A stretch of 64,000 nucleotides of DNA from the NCBI GenBank assembly GCA_021730985.1, contig JAKFYI010000004.1:62001-126000 (forward strand), given 5' to 3'. Each line of letters starts with the position of its first letter. Positions within the stretch are counted from its first letter, which is position 1. Positions 44,671 through 53,745 of the stretch are shown piece by piece. The notes under the pieces are model-generated. The model was not told where the DNA came from. It did no database searches and was given only the letters and a program-made list of their open reading frames with translations. The stretch comes from Hyphomicrobiales bacterium (GTDB lineage: Bacteria > Pseudomonadota > Alphaproteobacteria > Rhizobiales > Xanthobacteraceae). The position numbers and the translations under genes were made by a program.

Positions 44671-46149
44671 ATGTCATTGCGGCGCGCATTCCTGATCGTC
44701 ATCCCCATCGCGTTCTGCGTTCGCCTCGCATTTGCCATCGCGTTCCCATCCGGCGGCGGTGACTGGGCGACATACTCCACCGTCGCCCTCAACATCCTGC
44801 GCGGCTGCGGCGTATCGCTGTCCTCCCCCGGCGGCGAAGCGTGCATTCCGCATTTCGGCGGCAACCACCTGCCCGGACATCCGGCGTTCATCGCGCTGAT
44901 CTGGTTGGTGTTCGAACATTCGCTTGCCGCCATCCGCGTTGCGCAGATCCTGCTGTTTTGTCTGGCGCTGGCGCGGCTGATGTCCGCGGTCGCGTCCTAT
45001 TCTCGATCGGTCAAAGCCGCCTTGGCCATAGGCCTCGTGATGGCCTTGTCGCCGCTTCAGGTCGCCTGGTTCAGGCTCACGCAGACCGAGGCGCTCTCGA
45101 TCACGATCACGGTGTGGTTCCTGGCCGAACTGGTGGGCTCGTTCGCGGAACGGCGGCTGCGCGCGGTGCCGCTAGGCCTGGCGACAGCCGCCGCGATCTG
45201 GCTGCGCTGGGACGGTCTGACGCTCTGCATCCCCGTCGCCATCGCAGCCTTCATCCTGCATGGGCCTGTCGAGGCCATCCGGCGCGGCGCGGTCGCAGCC
45301 CTGATCGTGGTGTTGCCGCTCACCGCCTGGCTGGTGCGGAACAACCGGGCCGGACTGCCCCTGATGCCGCCCCATCTGGTGATGACGCCGCAAATCGCGC
45401 CGTCGCCCTACGGATACGCCGCGTGGGGTGCCACATGGATCAGCGAGGAGTACCAGCGCATGGGCTGGGGCTGGCCCCTGACGTTCATGGAGTACAAGCA
45501 GCTCGACATCGACGCCAAGGCGTTCGACAGCGCCGCGGAGCGCGAGCGCGTCATGGCGCTGCTTGGCAAACTCGCAAGCCATGAAGGCCGGCCGTTCCCG
45601 CCGGCGATCGACGCCGAGTTTGCGGCGCTGGCGCGCGAACGGACCGGCCGCGACCCGTTGCGGACTTATGTCACGCTGCCGGCCAAGCGCGCCTTGGCGC
45701 TGTGGAGCAATCCTTTGACCAGCTTCGCCTGGCCCAATGAAATTCCGCTGCAGTATCAGCAGCGCCTGGATTTGAGGCGCAACTGGTCCGGCATGCTGGA
45801 ACTGGCCCGCGAGTACCCCTTCCGTGCGGCGTCAAAGGCCATGACCGCCGGCTACCGCTACCTTCTGATCGGGGGCTTCTTGATTGTCTTGCTGCTTTCG
45901 CCGCTCAAACGCTTCCGCGGTCATCGCGAATTGATCTGGACGGTCGCCGCCTTTGTGGCGGCGCGCACCCTGTTCCTCGCCTGCACCAACAGCGTCGAGA
46001 CACGCTTCACCGTGCCGGCCATACCGGCCCTGGAGCTTGTTGCCGTGCTCGGCGCCCTCGTCTGGCTGCGGAAATTCGGCGACGTGCAAACCCCGACCGG
46101 GACCGCAGCTCAACGCGATACGGGCGGCGGGTTGCCGCGCGGCGCGTAG
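44671..46149 (+). CDS. Multi-pass membrane protein, GT-C/ArnT-like glycosyltransferase candidate
   Basis: A 492-residue protein with about ten membrane helices and a large loop near residues 230-350. An acidic motif in the first extracytoplasmic loop (PSGGGDWATYSTVALNILRG) and GNHLPGHPAFIALIW recall the GT39/PMT-like GT-C fold, where an Asp in that loop is catalytic. Similarity is weak, so lipid-linked sugar transfer is tentative. It begins 39 bases after atpF and may be read with that operon. Its last 40 bases overlap the convergent ridA-like gene. Confidence 0.7.
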   Translation: MSLRRAFLIVIPIAFCVRLAFAIAFPSGGGDWATYSTVALNILRGCGVSLSSPGGEACIPHFGGNHLPGHPAFIALIWLVFEHSLAAIRVAQILLFCLALARLMSAVASYSRSVKAALAIGLVMALSPLQVAWFRLTQTEALSITITVWFLAELVGSFAERRLRAVPLGLATAAAIWLRWDGLTLCIPVAIAAFILHGPVEAIRRGAVAALIVVLPLTAWLVRNNRAGLPLMPPHLVMTPQIAPSPYGYAAWGATWISEEYQRMGWGWPLTFMEYKQLDIDAKAFDSAAERERVMALLGKLASHEGRPFPPAIDAEFAALARERTGRDPLRTYVTLPAKRALALWSNPLTSFAWPNEIPLQYQQRLDLRRNWSGMLELAREYPFRAASKAMTAGYRYLLIGGFLIVLLLSPLKRFRGHRELIWTVAAFVAARTLFLACTNSVETRFTVPAIPALELVAVLGALVWLRKFGDVQTPTGTAAQRDTGGGLPRGA

Positions 46150-46544
46150 AACGTCCCCTCGACCTCGAAAATGTCGTCCTGGTTGAGCCGCGCCACCTCG
46201 ATGATGGTGCGCGGCGGACCGGGCCTTCCGCCCCACAATTCCTCCTGGACCTTGTTCACCAGCGGACGCAGCCGCGCCATGTCGGTCACATAGACGACGA
46301 TGCGGACCGCATCGTGCAGGGAGGCCCTCTCCGATTCGGCAATCAGCTTCATGTTGAGGAAGGCCCGGCGGATGCGCGCCTCGTCGCCCTTCATCAGCGT
46401 GTTGGTCGCGGGATCGATGCCGCGCATGCCGGCCACGAAAACGAAGTCGCCGGCCCGCGCGCCCACGCTCCAGGGGCCGGTCGGCGCAATGGCGCCTTCG
46501 GGCGAAAGCGTCGTCACTCCACGGGGCGAAGCCGGATCGGTCAT
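46110..46544 (-). CDS. RidA-family (YjgF/YER057c/UK114) protein
   Basis: A 144-residue protein with the chorismate-mutase-like RidA fold: FVFVAGMRGIDPATNTLMKGD, IRRAFLNMKLIAES, and the catalytic-site segment PPRTIIEVARLNQDDIFEVEGTFYAP, containing the Arg that anchors imine/enamine carboxylates. Canonical RidA deaminates reactive 2-aminoacrylate; paralogues act in catabolic pathways. The 3' end overlaps the GT-C-like gene antisense by 40 bases. Confidence 0.88.
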   Translation of the reverse strand: MTDPASPRGVTTLSPEGAIAPTGPWSVGARAGDFVFVAGMRGIDPATNTLMKGDEARIRRAFLNMKLIAESERASLHDAVRIVVYVTDMARLRPLVNKVQEELWGGRPGPPRTIIEVARLNQDDIFEVEGTFYAPRGNPPPVSR

Positions 46545-46732
46545 GTCCTCGGCATTCTATACCCGCTGCGGCATCGGCGGGATTTGTTCGTCCGGTGCGG
46601 CATCCACCCCAGGACAACACCGGTAAAAGCCTGTGCAGAATTTGTGATCCAGGCTGGACTTGCTTGACCCACGCTTCTTGGGGCGGCGCTCTGCGTCCAT
46701 AATCTTGCCACGCGAATCACTTCACAGGGGGC

Positions 46733-47431
46733 GTGGGTGATCGCCATACGGTGGCCGGATCGGGGGCCTCGTTCGTGTTGATCTTTGACTGCAACGGCGT
46801 CCTGGTGGACAGCGAAGCGCTTGCCGCAACCGTGGCATCGCAGGAGTTGACGCGCGCCGGTTTCAAGGTTTCGCCGGAGATCGTATCTCGATTTTTCGCA
46901 GGCCGCCGACCCAGCGACATGATTGCCGACGTCGAGGCCGCGACCAAGCGCAAGCTGCCGCCCGACTTCGCCGAGCACCTCGCCGCCACCATGATGCGGC
47001 GGCTGCGCGCCGAGGTGCGCGCCACACCCCACATGGAATACGCGCTGACTTGGCTGCGCGGGCCGAAGTGCGTGGCGTCATCCTCGCCGCACAACCGGAT
47101 CCGGATGAGCCTGGAGAGCACCAGCCTGTTCCGCTTCTTCGATCCCTACGTGTTCTCGGCGAGCGACGTTCCGAAGGGCAAGCCGGCGCCGGACCTGTTT
47201 CTGCATGCCGCCCGCAAGATGAACGTGCAGCCGGCCGACTGCATCGTGGTCGAGGATTCGCCCGCCGGCGTTTCCGCCGCGACCGCCGCCGGCATGACCG
47301 CGATCGGCTTCATCGGCGGCACCCACACCGGGCCCAATCTCGGCGCCTATCTGACCAGTGCCGGCGCCCGCACGGTGATCGCCGACATGCGCGCACTCAA
47401 GGGCGCCGTCGTCGCGCTGCGCGGCTGGTAG
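46733..47431 (+). CDS. HAD-superfamily hydrolase (beta-phosphoglucomutase/phosphoglycolate phosphatase type)
   Basis: A 232-residue HAD phosphatase. Motif I is FDCNGVLVDSE, with the nucleophile Asp but Asn where the general acid/base Asp (DxD) is usual. Motif II Ser lies in VASSSPHNR, motif III Lys in PKGKPAPDLF, and motif IV is VVEDSPAGVSAATAAGM. A helical cap domain sits between motifs I and II. GTG at 46733 follows AGGGG. The substrate is unknown; the family includes sugar-phosphate phosphatases. It stands alone between two leftward genes. Confidence 0.85.
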   Translation: MGDRHTVAGSGASFVLIFDCNGVLVDSEALAATVASQELTRAGFKVSPEIVSRFFAGRRPSDMIADVEAATKRKLPPDFAEHLAATMMRRLRAEVRATPHMEYALTWLRGPKCVASSSPHNRIRMSLESTSLFRFFDPYVFSASDVPKGKPAPDLFLHAARKMNVQPADCIVVEDSPAGVSAATAAGMTAIGFIGGTHTGPNLGAYLTSAGARTVIADMRALKGAVVALRGW

Positions 47432-47452
47432 TCCGGCAAAACTGATGCGAGA

Positions 47453-48100
47453 TCAGGCCGGAGGCCGCTTCGGCGGGCGCTGCTGCTGACGCGATTTTGG
47501 CGGCTCGCGCATGCCCATGGCGTCGAAGCCGACATAGACGATGTATTCGTCGATCGCGCCGCCGCGCGGCATGGGGAAGCTGACCTCGTCCTCCACCATC
47601 GTGAATTGAACGTTGCCGCCGCCCTCCGGAACGGTCACCGACACCCGGTTGAGCTTGGTGAGAATGGTCTTCGGGTTGGGCCCCTCGTGAACGACGGCGA
47701 GGCGGACCGGCACGTCGATCTGTCCCGGCCCGCCGGCCGGACCCAGGATCACGCGGCCCTGCACGCCGACCCGCATCGTCACCGTGTTACCGACGAGCTT
47801 GCATTCGCGCGCGGTCTGGCCGATGCCGACCTGATAGCGCAGGTTCATGGCCGCATCGTCGGACACGTTCGACGATACGCTCAACGTCGAGGCGCCGGCG
47901 CGAACGCCAACGTCCGGACAGGTGATGTCGTCGGCCGTCGGAGCATCGGGTTTGCCGGTTGCGGTGGTTGTCACCGAATTGAAGAAGGCCGACATGGTCG
48001 GCGCGGGCGTCGAGAGCGACGAGGAACAGCCAGATACCGCCGCGGCAAGCACAATAGCCGCCGCAACAGGCAAACCACGCCCTGTCCAGGTTTGACGCAC
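47453..48100 (-). CDS. Predicted lipoprotein of unknown function
   Basis: A 215-residue protein with a lipoprotein signal: LPVAAAIVLAAAVSGC, lipobox VSGC, then Ser/Thr/Pro-rich sequence. GTG at 48100 has GGAG five bases upstream and gives a compact signal; ATG at 48115 and TTG at 48121 are alternatives. The mature part has Cys-containing beta segments (DITCPDVGVRAG, ARECKLVGNTVTMRVGVQGRVILGPAG) and a Pro/Gln/Lys tail (SRQQQRPPKRPP). No named family recognised; similar lipoproteins occur in Bradyrhizobiaceae. Confidence 0.78.
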   Translation of the reverse strand: MRQTWTGRGLPVAAAIVLAAAVSGCSSSLSTPAPTMSAFFNSVTTTATGKPDAPTADDITCPDVGVRAGASTLSVSSNVSDDAAMNLRYQVGIGQTARECKLVGNTVTMRVGVQGRVILGPAGGPGQIDVPVRLAVVHEGPNPKTILTKLNRVSVTVPEGGGNVQFTMVEDEVSFPMPRGGAIDEYIVYVGFDAMGMREPPKSRQQQRPPKRPPA

Positions 48101-48227
48101 CGTCACTCCACCCATGCTCAACGCTTAGGTCCGCAATGGCTAATGGCCGGTAAATGGCCCGCCTGTATAGCAGGGCGACCGTGGCATCCCCAAGGCATGA
48201 GCCCGGGCACGAACGGCCTCGATTTGC

Positions 48228-48815
48228 TCAAGAATTCGGGTCGGTCCGCAGCCGTGCGTAAAGCAGATGATCCTGCCACAGGCCGTTGATGCAGAGGTAC
48301 GACCGCGCGTAACCCTCGCGCCGGAAACCGGATTTTTCCAGCAGGCGGATCGAGGCAATGTTGGTCGGGATGCACGCCGCCTCGACGCGATGCAACCGCA
48401 GCAGATCGAACGCCGCCGGCACCAGCGCGCGCACCGCGGCAGACATGTAGCCCATGCGGACATAGGGCGCGCCGACCCAGTAGCCGAGGCTGCCGGCCTG
48501 GGCGACACCGCGCCTCACGTTGGCCAGCGCCAGACCGCCGACCAGGGCGTTGTCCTCCTGGCGAAACAGGAAGAACGGATAGGCCTGATCGGTGCGCAGA
48601 TCCTCGGCGTAGCGGCGCATGCGCAGGCGGAACGCGCCGCGCGTCAGATCGTCGGCGGGCCAGATCGGCTCCCACGGCGTGAGGAACGCGCGGCTCGCCT
48701 CGCGCACCGCGGCCCAGGCGGCGTGATCGGACATCTGCGGCGTTCGCAGCACCACACCGTCGCCGACGATCGGCGGCAGCGGCTCGGGCGAGTTGATGGT
48801 GCGGAACAGCGCCAT
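48228..48815 (-). CDS. GNAT acetyltransferase, RimJ/RimL type
   Basis: A 195-residue acetyltransferase. N-terminal GDGVVLRTPQMSDHAAWAAVR, ALVGGLALANVRRG, and the acetyl-CoA-binding segment GYWVGAPYVRMGYMSAAVRAL, then CIPTNIASIRLLEKSGFRREGYAR near the C-terminus. This pattern is that of ribosomal-protein N-terminal acetyltransferases (RimJ), though many members act on other targets. It follows the M16 peptidase gene by five bases and ends the long leftward block. Confidence 0.9.
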   Translation of the reverse strand: MALFRTINSPEPLPPIVGDGVVLRTPQMSDHAAWAAVREASRAFLTPWEPIWPADDLTRGAFRLRMRRYAEDLRTDQAYPFFLFRQEDNALVGGLALANVRRGVAQAGSLGYWVGAPYVRMGYMSAAVRALVPAAFDLLRLHRVEAACIPTNIASIRLLEKSGFRREGYARSYLCINGLWQDHLLYARLRTDPNS

Positions 48816-48820
48816 GACGG

Positions 48821-50092
48821 TTACGCGGCGCGGCGCGCCAAATCGCCGATGATGGTCGCGGCGCCTTCAAGGCTGTTGCCGGGCCCGAGCGCTGCGATCG
48901 CCGGGCTGCTGCGGCCGAGCAAGGCGCGGCCCGCGGCGCGCGCGCTTTCGACCGTCACCGCCTCGACCTTGGCGACGATCTCGGCGATCGGCACCGGCCG
49001 GCCCCAGGTCATGATCTGGTTGGCAAGCTGGCGGGCGCGGGCGCCGGAGCTTTCCAGCGCCATCAGCAGGCCCACCTTCATCTGCGCCTTGGCCTTGTCC
49101 ACCTCGGCCTCGGTGATGCCGGCTGCGGCGCGCGCCGTCTCCTCGATCGCGACCTTCACCAGTTCGTTGACGTCGCCCGCGTCGGTGCCGGCGTAGATGC
49201 CGAACATGCCGGTGTCGGAATACGGCGCGTGGAACGATGAGATCGTGTAGCAGAGACCGCGCTTCTCGCGGACCTCCTGGAACAGCCGGGACGACATTCC
49301 GCCGCCGAGCAGGCTGGTGAACACCTGAAGGCTGTAGAGCGAGGGGTCGCGCTGCGGCACGCCCTCGAGCGCGAATGCGATGTGGACCTGCTCCAGTTCG
49401 CGCGTTTCCAGCTTGGTGCCGCCGCCGAACTTGGCGGACTGCGGCGCAACCTTCGCAGGGCCGACGAACCGGCCGAACAGGCGCCCGGCCTCATCGACGA
49501 TGACGGCGTGATCGACCGCGCCGGCCGCCGAGATCACCATGCCCGGCGCCCGGTAGTTGCGGTCGAGATAGGCGCGCAGGTTGACGTCCTGGAACGAGCA
49601 CACCGTTTCCGGTGTGCCGAGGATCGAGCGGCCCATCGGCTGGCTGGGGAACGCGGTGGATTGCAGAAAATCGAACACCAGGTCGTCCGGCGCGTCTTCG
49701 GTCGCGCCGATCTCCTGCACGATCACGTTCTGCTCGCGTTTGAGCTCGGCCGGATCGAACAGCGGATTCGACAGAATGTCGGACAGCACGTCGAGCGCGA
49801 GCGGCACGTCGGTCTTCAGAACGCTGGCGAAATAGGCCGTGGCTTCCGTGCTGGTCGCGGCGTTGATGTCGCCGCCCACCGCCTCGATGGACTCTGCGAT
49901 CTGGCGCGAGGTGCGGCGCTTGGTGCCCTTAAACGCCATGTGCTCCAGCAGATGCGAGATGCCGTGCTCGTCCGGCAGTTCGTCGCGGCTGCCTGCGCCC
50001 ACCCAGACGCCGAGCGTGACGGTCTGCAGATGCGGCATGCTGTCGGTCACGATCGTGATGCCCGACGGCAGCTTGGTGACTTCAACGCTCAT
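48821..50092 (-). CDS. M16-family zinc metallopeptidase (processing-peptidase-like)
   Basis: A 423-residue M16B peptidase. The inverted zinc motif HxxEH is in HGISHLLEHMAFKGT, with the third ligand Glu about 75 residues on. The second-half Arg/Tyr pattern (RGLCYTISSFHAPYSDTG) is conserved. Such proteins resemble the mitochondrial processing peptidase beta subunit and are almost always next to thrC in alphaproteobacteria. The start overlaps the thrC stop (ATGA). No signal peptide, so cytoplasmic. The natural substrate is not known. Confidence 0.94.
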   Translation of the reverse strand: MSVEVTKLPSGITIVTDSMPHLQTVTLGVWVGAGSRDELPDEHGISHLLEHMAFKGTKRRTSRQIAESIEAVGGDINAATSTEATAYFASVLKTDVPLALDVLSDILSNPLFDPAELKREQNVIVQEIGATEDAPDDLVFDFLQSTAFPSQPMGRSILGTPETVCSFQDVNLRAYLDRNYRAPGMVISAAGAVDHAVIVDEAGRLFGRFVGPAKVAPQSAKFGGGTKLETRELEQVHIAFALEGVPQRDPSLYSLQVFTSLLGGGMSSRLFQEVREKRGLCYTISSFHAPYSDTGMFGIYAGTDAGDVNELVKVAIEETARAAAGITEAEVDKAKAQMKVGLLMALESSGARARQLANQIMTWGRPVPIAEIVAKVEAVTVESARAAGRALLGRSSPAIAALGPGNSLEGAATIIGDLARRAA

Positions 50093-51504
50093 GCCGCAGC
50101 TCCTTCACGGGCGGCACGGCTTGCCGCCAGGATGAATCGTTCCACCGCGCCCTGATCGGCGGCCATGGCCGTCACGCGCTCGGGGCGTGTATTTAGGTCC
50201 GAAAGCCAGTCCGGCAATCCCGGCCGGTGTCCGCACGCCGCCTCGACCGCATCCGGGAACTTGGCCGCATGGGCGGTGCCGAGCACGATCATCGGGATCG
50301 AGGGGTCGCGAACCTCTTTCTCGGCCACCGCGATGCCCACCGCGGTGTGCGGATCGATGCAGCGCCCGGTCTCGCGCAGCACGGTGCGGATGCAGGCGGC
50401 GACCTCCTGCTCGTCGGCGCGGCCGGCACCGAATTGGGCGCGGATCGCGGACAACGCCTCGCTCGATACCGAAAAGCGCCGCGACTGCGCCAATGACGCC
50501 ATCAGGCCGCGCACGGCTCCGGCGTCACGGCCATAGGCCTCGAACAGCAGCCGCTCGAAATTCGACGACACTTGGATGTCCATCGAGGGCGACGACGTCG
50601 CCGTGACCTCGCGCAATTCGCTGACGCCGGTGGCGAGCGTGCGCACCAGCACGTCGTTGACGTTGGTCGCGACCACCAGGCGATCAACCGGCAGGCCCAT
50701 GCGCTCGGCGACGTAGCCCGCGAAAATGTCGCCGAAGTTTCCGGTCGGCACCGTGAACGCCACCTTGCGATGCGGCGCGCCGAGCGCCACCGCCGCGGTG
50801 AAGTAGTAGACGGTCTGCGCGACGATGCGCGCCCAGTTGATCGAGTTGACGCCCGACAGCCGCACCCGGTCGCGGAATGCGTGATGGTTGAACAGCCCCT
50901 TCAGCACCGCCTGGCAATCGTCGAACGTGCCGTCGATCGCGAGCGCATGGATATTGTCGTCGGACGCCGTGGTCATCATCCGGCGCTGCACATCGGAGAT
51001 ACGCCCGGACGGGAACAGCACGAACAGGTCGGCGCGCGAGCGTCCGCGCAGCGCTTCGACGGCGGCGCCGCCGGTGTCCCCGGAGGTCGCGACCACCACG
51101 GTGGTGCGTTCGCCGCGCGCGGCCAGCGCATGATCCATCAGGCGCGCCAGCAACTGCATGGCGACGTCCTTGAACGCCAGCGTCGGCCCGTGGAACAGCT
51201 CCAGCAGGAAGCTCGACGCGCTGAGCTGCATGAGCGGCGCCACCGCCGGATGGCGGAACGCGCCGTAGGCTTCGGTCGCCATTTTCGAAAGCTCGGCTTC
51301 GGAGATCGCGGTGCCGACGAACGGCCGGATCACCTCAACGGCCACCTCGGCGTAGGGCCGCCCGGCGAAGCCCGCGATGGTCTGTGGCGACAGGCGCGGC
51401 CAGGTTTCGGGCACATAAAGTCCGCCGTCGCGGGCAAGCCCCGCGAGCGTGACATCGATGAAGCCGAGCGGAGGGGCTTCGCCGCGGGTCGAAACGTATT
51501 GCAA
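50089..51504 (-). CDS. thrC: Threonine synthase
   Basis: A 471-residue PLP enzyme converting O-phosphohomoserine to threonine. Conserved: YVSTRGEAPPLGF at the N-terminus, FHGPTLAFKDVAMQLLARL with the PLP-binding Lys, VVATSGDTGGAAVEALRGR and VPTGNFGDIFAGYVAERMG. I chose TTG at 51504: AAGGA lies seven bases upstream and the protein then begins at the conserved LQYVSTRG; the frame open upstream encodes non-conserved residues. It is coupled to the M16 peptidase gene. Confidence 0.96.
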   Translation of the reverse strand: MQYVSTRGEAPPLGFIDVTLAGLARDGGLYVPETWPRLSPQTIAGFAGRPYAEVAVEVIRPFVGTAISEAELSKMATEAYGAFRHPAVAPLMQLSASSFLLELFHGPTLAFKDVAMQLLARLMDHALAARGERTTVVVATSGDTGGAAVEALRGRSRADLFVLFPSGRISDVQRRMMTTASDDNIHALAIDGTFDDCQAVLKGLFNHHAFRDRVRLSGVNSINWARIVAQTVYYFTAAVALGAPHRKVAFTVPTGNFGDIFAGYVAERMGLPVDRLVVATNVNDVLVRTLATGVSELREVTATSSPSMDIQVSSNFERLLFEAYGRDAGAVRGLMASLAQSRRFSVSSEALSAIRAQFGAGRADEQEVAACIRTVLRETGRCIDPHTAVGIAVAEKEVRDPSIPMIVLGTAHAAKFPDAVEAACGHRPGLPDWLSDLNTRPERVTAMAADQGAVERFILAASRAAREGAAA

Positions 51505-51615
51505 CGAGGAATCCTTGCGCGTCGAGCGGACACTAGAGGCAAGGTTCGGCTTTAACAAGGAATGCGGCGCAACTGCCGAATTAGGTCTAACCAACTGATA
51601 ACACGGCAAAAATAT

Positions 51616-52353
51616 TCATGCCTGTGCGTCATCCGCGAGGCCTTGCTGACGCCTGCGATGCAGCAGCCAGGCGGCAAATACGCCCACCAGCACCAGCGCC
51701 AAGCCGTACCAGGTCATCGCATATTGCAGATGGTGGTTCGGCAAATTGACCCGCAGCGGCGCCGGATGCGGCACCCCGCCGGGCGGAACCGGCGACTCCT
51801 GCTCGATGTAGAACGGCGCGACGGAGCCCCAAGGCCGGACGCGCGCCATCTTGAGCGGATCGCGCACGTACCAGATATCGTTGGCGCGGTCGTGGTCGGC
51901 GACGAACCACGACGTTTGATCGGGCCAGCGCAGCACGCCGACGATCTCCTGCGGACCTGACGGCAGAGCGCCGGGCCGGTCCTTCGCGTAGCCGCGGTTG
52001 ACGACGATGTGCTCGCCGCCCGGAAGCCGTCCCGCCATCAGCACGAAATATCCCGGCGCCTTCACGTCGTCGCGCAGCGCCGAGCCGCTGGTGAACACCA
52101 GCGCGGCATCGCCGCGGAAATCGGCACGCACCCGGACGCGGCGGAATTCCGCCTCGGCCGCGGTGAGCCTGCTCCATTCGGCCGGCGGCGGAAGTTCGGC
52201 GGGTGCGGCCTTGAGCCGTTCGTCGAGTGTCGCGATCAGCGATTCTTTCCATGCTTTGCGCTCAAGCTGCCAGGTCCCGAGCGACAGCAGCAAGGCCAGC
52301 CCCGCCAGCAGAAACAGGATCGGGATCAGCAGTCCCTTGCGGTCCAGAGTCAC
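51616..52353 (-). CDS. SURF1 family cytochrome oxidase assembly protein
   Basis: A 245-residue inner-membrane protein with one helix at each end (LLIPILFLLAGLALLLSLGTWQLERKAWK and YGLALVLVGVFAAWLLHRRR) and a periplasmic domain between, the SURF1/Shy1 pattern. It includes VNRGYAKDRP and VGVLRWPDQTSWFV. It assists heme a insertion into subunit I. GTG at 52353 overlaps the stop of the DUF983 gene (GTGA), which fixes the start. The gene is in the cta operon downstream of ctaE. Confidence 0.93.
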   Translation of the reverse strand: MTLDRKGLLIPILFLLAGLALLLSLGTWQLERKAWKESLIATLDERLKAAPAELPPPAEWSRLTAAEAEFRRVRVRADFRGDAALVFTSGSALRDDVKAPGYFVLMAGRLPGGEHIVVNRGYAKDRPGALPSGPQEIVGVLRWPDQTSWFVADHDRANDIWYVRDPLKMARVRPWGSVAPFYIEQESPVPPGGVPHPAPLRVNLPNHHLQYAMTWYGLALVLVGVFAAWLLHRRRQQGLADDAQA

Positions 52354-52724
52354 GGCTCGTCTCGCTCGCGGCGGCCTTCGGCGGCCCTGTGATGGTACTG
52401 CAGCACGATCATCAGTCCCTTCAGCGCGCGCAGGGGCAGCAATGTGGTGGCGAGGATCAGCGGCGTCCACAGCACCGCGTGCAGCCACAGCGGCGGCTCG
52501 TACTTGACCTCGACGAGAAGAGCGCTGCCGACCACCACGAAGCCGGCCAGCAGAATGACGAAGATCGCGGGCCCGTCGCCCGCATCGGCGAAACCGTAGT
52601 CCAAACCGCAGGCCTCGCAGTTCGGCCTGATCTCAAGAAACCCGCTCAGCAGCCGCCCCTTGCCGCAGCGCGGACAGCGGCAGGTCAGGCCTGCCAGGAC
52701 TGGTGAAGGCTGGATGTCGCTCAT
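52350..52724 (-). CDS. DUF983 family membrane protein
   Basis: A 124-residue protein. The N-terminus has a zinc-ribbon-like pair of CxxC motifs (CRCPRCGKGRLLSGFLEIRPNCEACG), then two membrane helices (PAIFVILLAGFVVVGSALLVEV and WLHAVLWTPLILATTLLPLRALKGLMI). DUF983 genes sit between ctaE and SURF1 in many alphaproteobacteria and are presumed to help oxidase assembly; no reaction is known. Repeat copy B and a hairpin separate it from ctaE. Confidence 0.92.
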   Translation of the reverse strand: MSDIQPSPVLAGLTCRCPRCGKGRLLSGFLEIRPNCEACGLDYGFADAGDGPAIFVILLAGFVVVGSALLVEVKYEPPLWLHAVLWTPLILATTLLPLRALKGLMIVLQYHHRAAEGRRERDEP

Positions 52725-52744
52725 ACAATCTTCTTAGTGCATTT

Positions 52745-52793
52745 GAGCATGATCTTGTCCGAAAACCGGTTCCCACTTTTCAGGATCATGCTC
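52745..52793. repeat. Palindromic intergenic repeat, copy B
   Basis: GAGCATGATC (52745) to GATCATGCTC (52793), with the same core CCGAAAACCGGTTCCCAC as copy A and few differences. It lies between ctaE and the DUF983 gene, next to the hairpin at 52798. With copy C it brackets ctaE. Confidence 0.9.
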
Positions 52794-52797
52794 GAAC

Positions 52798-52828
52798 GCA
52801 AAAGGGGCAGCTTGCGCTGCCCCTTTGC
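52798..52828 (-). terminator. Stem-loop downstream of ctaE
   Basis: On the minus strand GCAAAGGGGCAGC, loop GCAA, GCTGCCCCTTTTGC: about 12 pairs with one bulge and a TTTT in the 3' arm. It starts 18 bases after the ctaE stop. It may end or attenuate the ctaC-ctaE transcript, or protect its 3' end, before DUF983. The T run lies inside the stem, so termination is not certain. Confidence 0.5.
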
Positions 52829-52845
52829 ATCAAATCCAGTCCGCG

Positions 52846-53715
52846 TCAGTGCGGCAGCGGCGTTCCGCCACCCCACACGTAAATGCAGACGAACAGGAAC
52901 AGCCACACCACGTCGACGAAGTGCCAATACCAGGCGGCAAACTCGAAGCCGAGATGGTGGGTCGGCGTGAAGTGGCCCTTGTAGGCGCGGCCCAGGCACA
53001 CGATCAGGAAGATCGTTCCGATCAGCACATGCGCGCCGTGGAAGCCGGTCGCCATGAAGAACGTCGCGCCGTAGATATGGCCGGAATAGGTGAAGGCCGC
53101 GTGCGCGTACTCGTAGGCCTGCACGCAGGTGAACAGCGCGCCCAGGATCACGGTGAGCCAGAGGCCCTGGATCAAACCCTTGCGGTCGCCGTGCAGCAGC
53201 GCGTGGTGCGCCCAGGTCACGGTGGTGCCGGAGGTGAGCAGGATCAGCGTGTTGAGCAGCGGCAGGTGCCACGGATCGAACGTGCCGCGGAACTTGACGC
53301 CGTCGGCGCTCGGCGCCGGCGGCCACTGGCCGCCGATCAGCTCCGTGCGCGCGAACTGGTAAACATCGCTGGGAAACAGCGCGACGTCGAAGTAGGCCCA
53401 GAACCAGGCGACGAAGAACATCACCTCCGAGGCGATGAACAGGATCATGCCGTAGCGGTGGGAGATCTGCACCACGCGGGTGTGATAGCCGTCGTACTCG
53501 GCCTCGCGGATCACGTCGCGCCACCAACTCGCCATGGTGTAGAGCACGCCGATCGCGCCTGCGAAGAAGATCAGCGGCGCCACCGCGAACATGTGGTGCA
53601 TCCAGGAGATCGCGCCGATCGCCATGAAAAACACCGAGATCGAGCCGATGATCGGCCACGGGCTCGGATCGACGAGGTGGTAGTCGTGTTGCGGTTTGGC
53701 GTGCGCGTCGGCCAT
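52846..53715 (-). CDS. ctaE: Cytochrome c oxidase subunit III
   Basis: A 289-residue membrane protein with seven helices, the size of alphaproteobacterial aa3-type subunit III. Typical are [39 protein letters not shown] with the conserved Glu, [42 protein letters not shown] and [23 protein letters not shown]. It supports proton uptake and stability of the oxidase. Palindromic repeats flank it on both sides (B and C). Confidence 0.97.
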   Translation of the reverse strand: MADAHAKPQHDYHLVDPSPWPIIGSISVFFMAIGAISWMHHMFAVAPLIFFAGAIGVLYTMASWWRDVIREAEYDGYHTRVVQISHRYGMILFIASEVMFFVAWFWAYFDVALFPSDVYQFARTELIGGQWPPAPSADGVKFRGTFDPWHLPLLNTLILLTSGTTVTWAHHALLHGDRKGLIQGLWLTVILGALFTCVQAYEYAHAAFTYSGHIYGATFFMATGFHGAHVLIGTIFLIVCLGRAYKGHFTPTHHLGFEFAAWYWHFVDVVWLFLFVCIYVWGGGTPLPH

Positions 53716-53745
53716 TGCTGGTCTCCGTTAGATTTCTATTCCTTG

